This document shows, piece after piece, positions 16,225 through 19,794 of a DNA stretch of 19,794 nucleotides. The DNA is from UBA12088 sp964568345 (lineage in GTDB: Bacteria; Patescibacteriota; Minisyncoccia; Phycocordibacterales; UBA12088). The stretch is taken from assembly GCA_964568345.1 (NCBI GenBank), contig CAZMPG010000022.1, positions 1 through 19,794 of the forward strand, given 5' to 3'. The position numbers were made by a program, and so were the translations under genes. A model generated the notes under the pieces. The model did no database searches. It saw only the letters and a program-made list of their open reading frames with translations, and was not told the origin of the DNA. How positions within the stretch are numbered: the first letter of the stretch is position 1; each line of letters begins with the position of its first letter.

Positions 16225-17433
16225 ATGCGCCTCCAAGACATCGCCAAGCTCTCGACCCGCATGTTCAAGACCAACCCGGCCCGTACCTGGCTCACCATCC
16301 TTGGTATGGGCGTCGGCACCGGTGCGGTCGTCACCCTCGTCGGCCTCGGTTTTGGGCTCCAGAACATCATCCTCGAGCAGATCGTCTTTGGCGAGACGCT
16401 CCTCTCGCTCAACGTCACCCCGCCGCCCGCGCGCGCAGTCATGCTCAACCCCCAAACGGTCCAAGAGTTTCTCGAGATAGAGCACGTAAAGGACGTTGCG
16501 CCGATGGCGAGCTTCGCCGCGCTCGTGACCTTCGAGGGCCTCACCGGCAATACCTTTCTCCAGGGTGCAAACCCCAACTACTTCCGCTTCACCGGCACGA
16601 AGGAGGTCGCGGGGCGACTCTTCACCGACGCCACGATGAACGAAGACCGCGGCAGTGTCATACTCTCGAAAGCGATGCTCAAGCTCTTTGATGTCGAGGA
16701 TGCAGAGAGCGCCGTTGGCAAGCAGGTGTCTTTCCGCGTGTTCGTGCCTAAGGAGGGGAGCAAGGACACGACCGAGATGGAACTCAAGAAGCGGTACACG
16801 ATCGTCGGTATCAGCAATGAGGAGAGTAGGCCGGCAGCGTTCGTGCTCCTCGACGAGCTCACGAGCCAGCTCGCGGTCTCCGAGTACGAGCGGGTGCAGG
16901 TACGCGTTGATGCGAGCGAAAACCTCAACCAGGTTACCAATGCGGTCGTCGAGCGGGGCTTCGGGGTGACCGCGCTCAGCAAGACGGTCGAGCAGGCAAA
17001 TAAGATCTTCCAGGGCATCCAGGCGGTGCTCGCCGTCTTCGGCGGTATCGCGCTCGTCGTGTCAGCAATTGGCATGTTCAACACGATGACCGTCACCCTC
17101 CTCGAGCGCACCGGTGAGATCGGCATCATGCGCACGCTCGGTGCTTCGGCAAACGACATCAAGATACTCTTCGTCTCCGAGGCGGTCATCGTCGGCTTCC
17201 TTGGGGGCGTCGTCGGTATCTCGATCGGCGTCGGTATCGGCTTCGCACTCAACACACTCGTAAATGTTGCGGCATCAAACTTTGGCGGAAAGTCGGTCGC
17301 GCTCTTTGCGTACCCTATCCCCTTCATCCTCTTCATCGCCGCGTTCTCGGCCATCGTCGGCTTCCTCACTGGCGTTTTCCCCGCGCGCCGTGCTGCAGCA
17401 CTCAACCCTCTCGACGCTATTCGGTACAAGTAG
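16225..17433 (+). CDS. ABC transporter permease, MacB/FtsX family
   Basis: 402 residues from ATG 16225; no clear Shine-Dalgarno site. The topology is the classic four-TM type VII exporter fold: TM1 (about 21-44, TWLTILGMGVGTGAVVTLVG), a large extracytoplasmic MacB core domain (about 45-265, including VQEFLEIEHVKDVAPMAS and NYFRFTGTKEVAGRLF), TM2 (268-290, GGIALVVSAIGMFNTM), a coupling helix (LLERTGEIGIMRTLGASAND), TM3 (about 311-342), TM4 (about 361-383) and the terminal FPARRAAALNPLDAIRY motif. The length matches MacB permeases without a fused ATPase. Its ATPase is encoded at 14365-15813. In Gram-negatives such pairs export peptides, toxins or lipoproteins, or transmit mechanical force as FtsEX does; the substrate here is unknown. 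Confidence 0.93.
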   Translation: MRLQDIAKLSTRMFKTNPARTWLTILGMGVGTGAVVTLVGLGFGLQNIILEQIVFGETLLSLNVTPPPARAVMLNPQTVQEFLEIEHVKDVAPMASFAALVTFEGLTGNTFLQGANPNYFRFTGTKEVAGRLFTDATMNEDRGSVILSKAMLKLFDVEDAESAVGKQVSFRVFVPKEGSKDTTEMELKKRYTIVGISNEESRPAAFVLLDELTSQLAVSEYERVQVRVDASENLNQVTNAVVERGFGVTALSKTVEQANKIFQGIQAVLAVFGGIALVVSAIGMFNTMTVTLLERTGEIGIMRTLGASANDIKILFVSEAVIVGFLGGVVGISIGVGIGFALNTLVNVAASNFGGKSVALFAYPIPFILFIAAFSAIVGFLTGVFPARRAAALNPLDAIRYK

Positions 17434-17539
17434 CCTCCTCTACAGAAGGTAAGGGGAGTGAGAAGACGGATGAGAAAGAGGGTGCGGCGCTCGCCACGTT
17501 ATCCACACCACACCCTGCAGCACTACGCCCACCCTACGG

Positions 17540-17545
17540 TATACT
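17540..17545 (+). promoter_or_regulatory. Candidate -10 box (TATACT) before the secreted Ig-like protein gene
   Basis: TATACT in the context CCTACGG-TATACTACC lies 36 nt upstream of ATG 17582, giving a predicted leader of about 30 nt. The same CCTACGG plus TATACT arrangement occurs before the gene at 12505. No convincing -35 is seen. Confidence 0.45.
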
Positions 17546-17581
17546 ACCCTTGTACGCATTACGAGCTACATAGCAATACCT

Positions 17582-19450
17582 ATGGTTTCAGAGACAGGTC
17601 GCGTCAGCATCACAATGGCAGTATCGTTCCTCGCGGTGCTTTTCCTCGTGGTGGTGTTCGACGTCGGGCGCGTCGGCCACGTCGAGCAGGCACAGGCTAC
17701 CTCCACCGCCACGACGACCGTCACGGTGCTCAACACACCCCCTGCGTGGATCGTGACCGCCCGTGAGCTCTATGCCTCAGCAACCTCCACCCCCACCAAC
17801 TCCGGCACCTCGACCGTGTGGGTAGCTACCGCAAACGACAGCAACGGTGAAGACTACTACCTCCTCATCTGCAAGGCGAGCTCGACCCCCACGCCGACCG
17901 CGGGTGGTGCACCGGTCTGCGGTGGCGGTTCGACGAACCAATGGGCGGTGTCTACATCCACCATCAGCAACACGCAGGCGCAGGTGAGCACCACCACGTC
18001 CGAGGCATTCGCGGAGAAGAATGATTGGTACGCGTACGTCTGTGACGGCAATGCGGGGAGCCCGCGCTGTAACGCAGCCATGTACAACGGCCTCCACGAG
18101 AGCGGTGCCGCATCAGCGACGAGCTCACCTTTCGTGGTGAACCATCGGCCGACCTTCACCGCAGCGGCAGATGATTCTCCGACCGTGCCAGGAGCCGTGG
18201 TGACGTGGACTACGACCGCGACCGATACCATAGACACGCTCCGCGGTGGCGACCAAATCCGTCTCTTCGTCTGCAAGCAGGCCATCTTTGACACAACGAT
18301 CCCCGCGTGCGGCGGCACCGGCGGATGGGCGACAAGCTCCTTCACGACCGTTGGCAACCCCTCGACCTCGACCACGCTCGCTATACCGATGCAGGACACC
18401 GACTACGACGCATACGTCTACATCATTGACGCATTCAACCACACTGCGTCCGGCGGCTGGCAGGGGTCGAGTACCGTGCTCACCGTTGCGAACGCGGCGC
18501 CATACATCGCATCAAGTACCATCGAGCTCTACGACGTGCACGGATCGACAACCCTCGATACGACACTCGCTCTCACGAGCCAGGAGGGTCAGACGCAGGA
18601 CTTTGTTGTACGGTTCGATGTCTCCGACGACAACAGCTGCCTCACGAGCGCTTCTGGAAACGAGGTGAGCGACGTTGACATCAACGTATTTCGCTCCGAC
18701 ATCGGCGGCACGTACGGGTTTGGGTGCGATGCTATCGGCGAGTACAATGCGAACAACTGCTACACGCACACCGCGACGACGTCGTGGTGGGCGCCGAATT
18801 GCTACCAGGTGCCGGGCGCAGCGTGCACCGCGAGCACCCTCTCGGTTAGCTGGGAGTGCACCTTCCCGCTCTGGTACATCGCCGATGCGACCGACGTAGG
18901 GAGTGCACAGGCCGCGCAGGACTGGCGAGCGTCCGCCCGTGCGACGGACGACGATGCGGCAACTGGCAACTACTCGACCGAGGACGAACTGGCAAATACG
19001 GGTTCGGAGGTCCTCCAATTCCTCTCGTTCCGCGCAACGGGGAGCCCCATCGCCTATGGATCGTGGGAGCCAGGCCAGGACACCGGCACCCACATCGCGA
19101 CGACGACGCTCTTTGCGACGGGGAATACCGGCCTCGACGAATACCTCTCCGGCGATGCCATGTGCGTGACGTACCCTGCCTGCAGCAACAACGCAACCTC
19201 GACGATCTACGTGCCGTACCAGCACTACTCGCTCACCAACAGCACCGCGTACGCAGCTGGTACGCTGCTCTCGACGAGCACCCTCGCAGTGTACGTGAAC
19301 ACGGTCATCACGAAGCCTACCGCAACATCGAGCCCGACGAACGACGATACGTACTGGGGTATCGCGGTGCCGAGCACCATCACCTTCGCGGGTGACTACG
19401 TCGGCCGCAACTACATAGACGCTGCGGTAGCACCGAGCGGAGAGTGGTAA
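17582..19450 (+). CDS. Secreted Cys-paired Ig-like surface protein of a Parcubacteria family
   Basis: 622 residues from ATG 17582; ATG 17615 is a later option. The signal peptide covers residues 1-39 (ITMAVSFLAVLFLVVVF, cleavage near A-Q-A/T-S-T). Two related beta-sandwich units follow: unit 1 (about 50-180, YYLLICKASS ... CGGGSTNQWAVS ... DWYAYVCDGNAG) and unit 2 (about 185-300, IRLFVCKQAIF ... CGGTGGWATSS ... YDAYVYIIDAFNHTASG). A larger third region has many Cys (NNCYTH, WWAPNCYQVPGAAC, WECTFPLWYIADATD), then YGSWEPGQDTG, LDEYLSGDAMC and a terminal TYWGIAVPSTITFAGDYVG. I recognise that sequence of motifs as a recurrent secreted family in Parcubacteria genomes. The even spacing of Cys suggests disulphides outside the cell. 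It is Ser/Thr-rich, so glycosylation is possible. Function unknown; a cell-surface or filament component is inferred. Confidence 0.85.
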   Translation: MVSETGRVSITMAVSFLAVLFLVVVFDVGRVGHVEQAQATSTATTTVTVLNTPPAWIVTARELYASATSTPTNSGTSTVWVATANDSNGEDYYLLICKASSTPTPTAGGAPVCGGGSTNQWAVSTSTISNTQAQVSTTTSEAFAEKNDWYAYVCDGNAGSPRCNAAMYNGLHESGAASATSSPFVVNHRPTFTAAADDSPTVPGAVVTWTTTATDTIDTLRGGDQIRLFVCKQAIFDTTIPACGGTGGWATSSFTTVGNPSTSTTLAIPMQDTDYDAYVYIIDAFNHTASGGWQGSSTVLTVANAAPYIASSTIELYDVHGSTTLDTTLALTSQEGQTQDFVVRFDVSDDNSCLTSASGNEVSDVDINVFRSDIGGTYGFGCDAIGEYNANNCYTHTATTSWWAPNCYQVPGAACTASTLSVSWECTFPLWYIADATDVGSAQAAQDWRASARATDDDAATGNYSTEDELANTGSEVLQFLSFRATGSPIAYGSWEPGQDTGTHIATTTLFATGNTGLDEYLSGDAMCVTYPACSNNATSTIYVPYQHYSLTNSTAYAAGTLLSTSTLAVYVNTVITKPTATSSPTNDDTYWGIAVPSTITFAGDYVGRNYIDAAVAPSGEW

Positions 19451-19486
19451 CCCTCTCTCACGCAGCGCACCCCACCCTCACAGGTT

Positions 19487-19505
19487 CTGTCCACTCGCTG
19501 GACAG
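19487..19505 (+). terminator. Stem-loop after the Ig-like protein gene, possible weak terminator
   Basis: CTGTCCA and TGGACAG form a perfect 7-bp stem with a 5-nt loop (CTCGC), 37 nt after the TAA. The sequence after the stem (TCTGTGTCG) is not T-rich, so intrinsic termination is doubtful. Confidence 0.25.
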
Positions 19506-19651
19506 TCTGTGTCGTTGCGACTCGCAAACGTTCTCAACAAGTCTTACGGAAGTGCTTTTCGCACCTCCTCGCCCTCTTCCTTGTGGACGAAGAACCACCT
19601 CGCCCCAGTCATCGTAACTGCTCACATCCTCCATGGACAGCCCAATGTCGT

Positions 19652-19765
19652 CGTCATTGCGACGCCTATGGCGGGGAGCACCCCGCTATAGGCGGGGGGC
19701 GAAGCAATCCAGGATCGTGTTCGCCGTGGTACCAAAACACCCCTCAGATCATAGACTGCTTCCCG
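19652..19765 (+). repeat. Dispersed palindromic repeat, copy 2, with strong hairpin
   Basis: It opens with CGTCATTGCGA (19652-19662) and shares the CGAAGCAATCCAGG core (from 19700) and the following 65 bp or so with copy 1. Between these parts lies a 14-bp hairpin: 19663-19676 pairs with 19681-19694 around the loop AGCA, with one G-T pair. This stem is not conserved in copy 1, which has a shorter, diverged segment there. Confidence 0.8.
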
Positions 19766-19794
19766 CCACGCTCTGCTCGCGGCTGAAGGCCTGT

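Larger units (their letters stand above)
19451..19794. other. Non-coding right end of the window
   Basis: These 344 bp hold no credible gene. A 60-residue GTG frame at 19509-19691 lacks a ribosome binding site and overlaps the dispersed repeat. The region contains a small hairpin just after the preceding stop, a stretch without recognisable structure (19506-19650), and dispersed repeat copy 2. Sequence after about 19765 is unassigned. Confidence 0.7.

Noticed and set aside
17499..17507. Perfect DnaA box TTATCCACA
   Set aside because: It is a single copy with no cluster, no AT-rich unwinding region and no dnaA or dnaN nearby; one such 9-mer by chance is not surprising in this length.
19509..19691. 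60-residue frame at the right end
   Set aside because: GTG start without a ribosome binding site; overlaps the dispersed repeat and its hairpin; no recognisable protein features.

Overview
The window reads as part of a Patescibacteria (Candidate Phyla Radiation) genome, most likely Parcubacteria and perhaps a Kaiserbacteria-like lineage. This assignment comes from recognising protein families, not from a marker gene. The clues are: LamG modules opening with a G-L-V-G-Y-W-T-F-D type strand; a secreted protein ending in the Y-W-G-I-x-V-P-S-x-I-T-x-A-G-x-Y-x-G pattern; a C-terminal piece with the T-V-G-S-S-E-x-P-S-G-I-x-L-F-D tail; and an FN3 protein next to a MacB-type ABC ATPase and permease. 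The DNA is GC-rich. All genes lie on the + strand, and TGA, TAG and TAA all act as stops, so this is not the code-25 (TGA=Gly) branch.

Layout. (1) 1-533: the 3' end of a surface protein, followed by an overlapping giant gene (530-8310) for a secreted, glycine-rich, repeat-built protein. The giant gene carries a 100-N scaffold gap at 5422-5521. Its frame appears to break there, but the homologous internal repeat predicts a true gap of 191 nt, which restores one frame of about 2,620 residues. (2) 8381-12403: a second large secreted protein with three LamG units. The first two carry a big domain in the same loop, a glycine-rich domain and a predicted seven-bladed beta-propeller. (3) 12505-17433: a small two-TM membrane protein, a secreted four-FN3 protein, a MacB/LolD-like ATPase with a 250-residue C-terminal extension, and a MacB/FtsX-like permease. 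ATPase and permease are separated by 411 bp of repeats. (4) 17582-19450: a secreted Cys-paired Ig-like surface protein. (5) 19451-19794: non-coding, with a second copy of a dispersed palindromic repeat.

Working together: the window is a cell-surface island of adhesin-like, lectin-like and Ig-like secreted proteins surrounding a MacB-type mechanotransmission ABC system whose extracytoplasmic partner is probably the FN3 protein. No enzymes, RNA genes, CRISPR array, transposase or phage genes were seen. The most unusual content is the nested domain-in-domain architecture of the two giant proteins, the hierarchical 0.8-kb internal duplications, and the repeat-filled spacer that splits the ABC operon.
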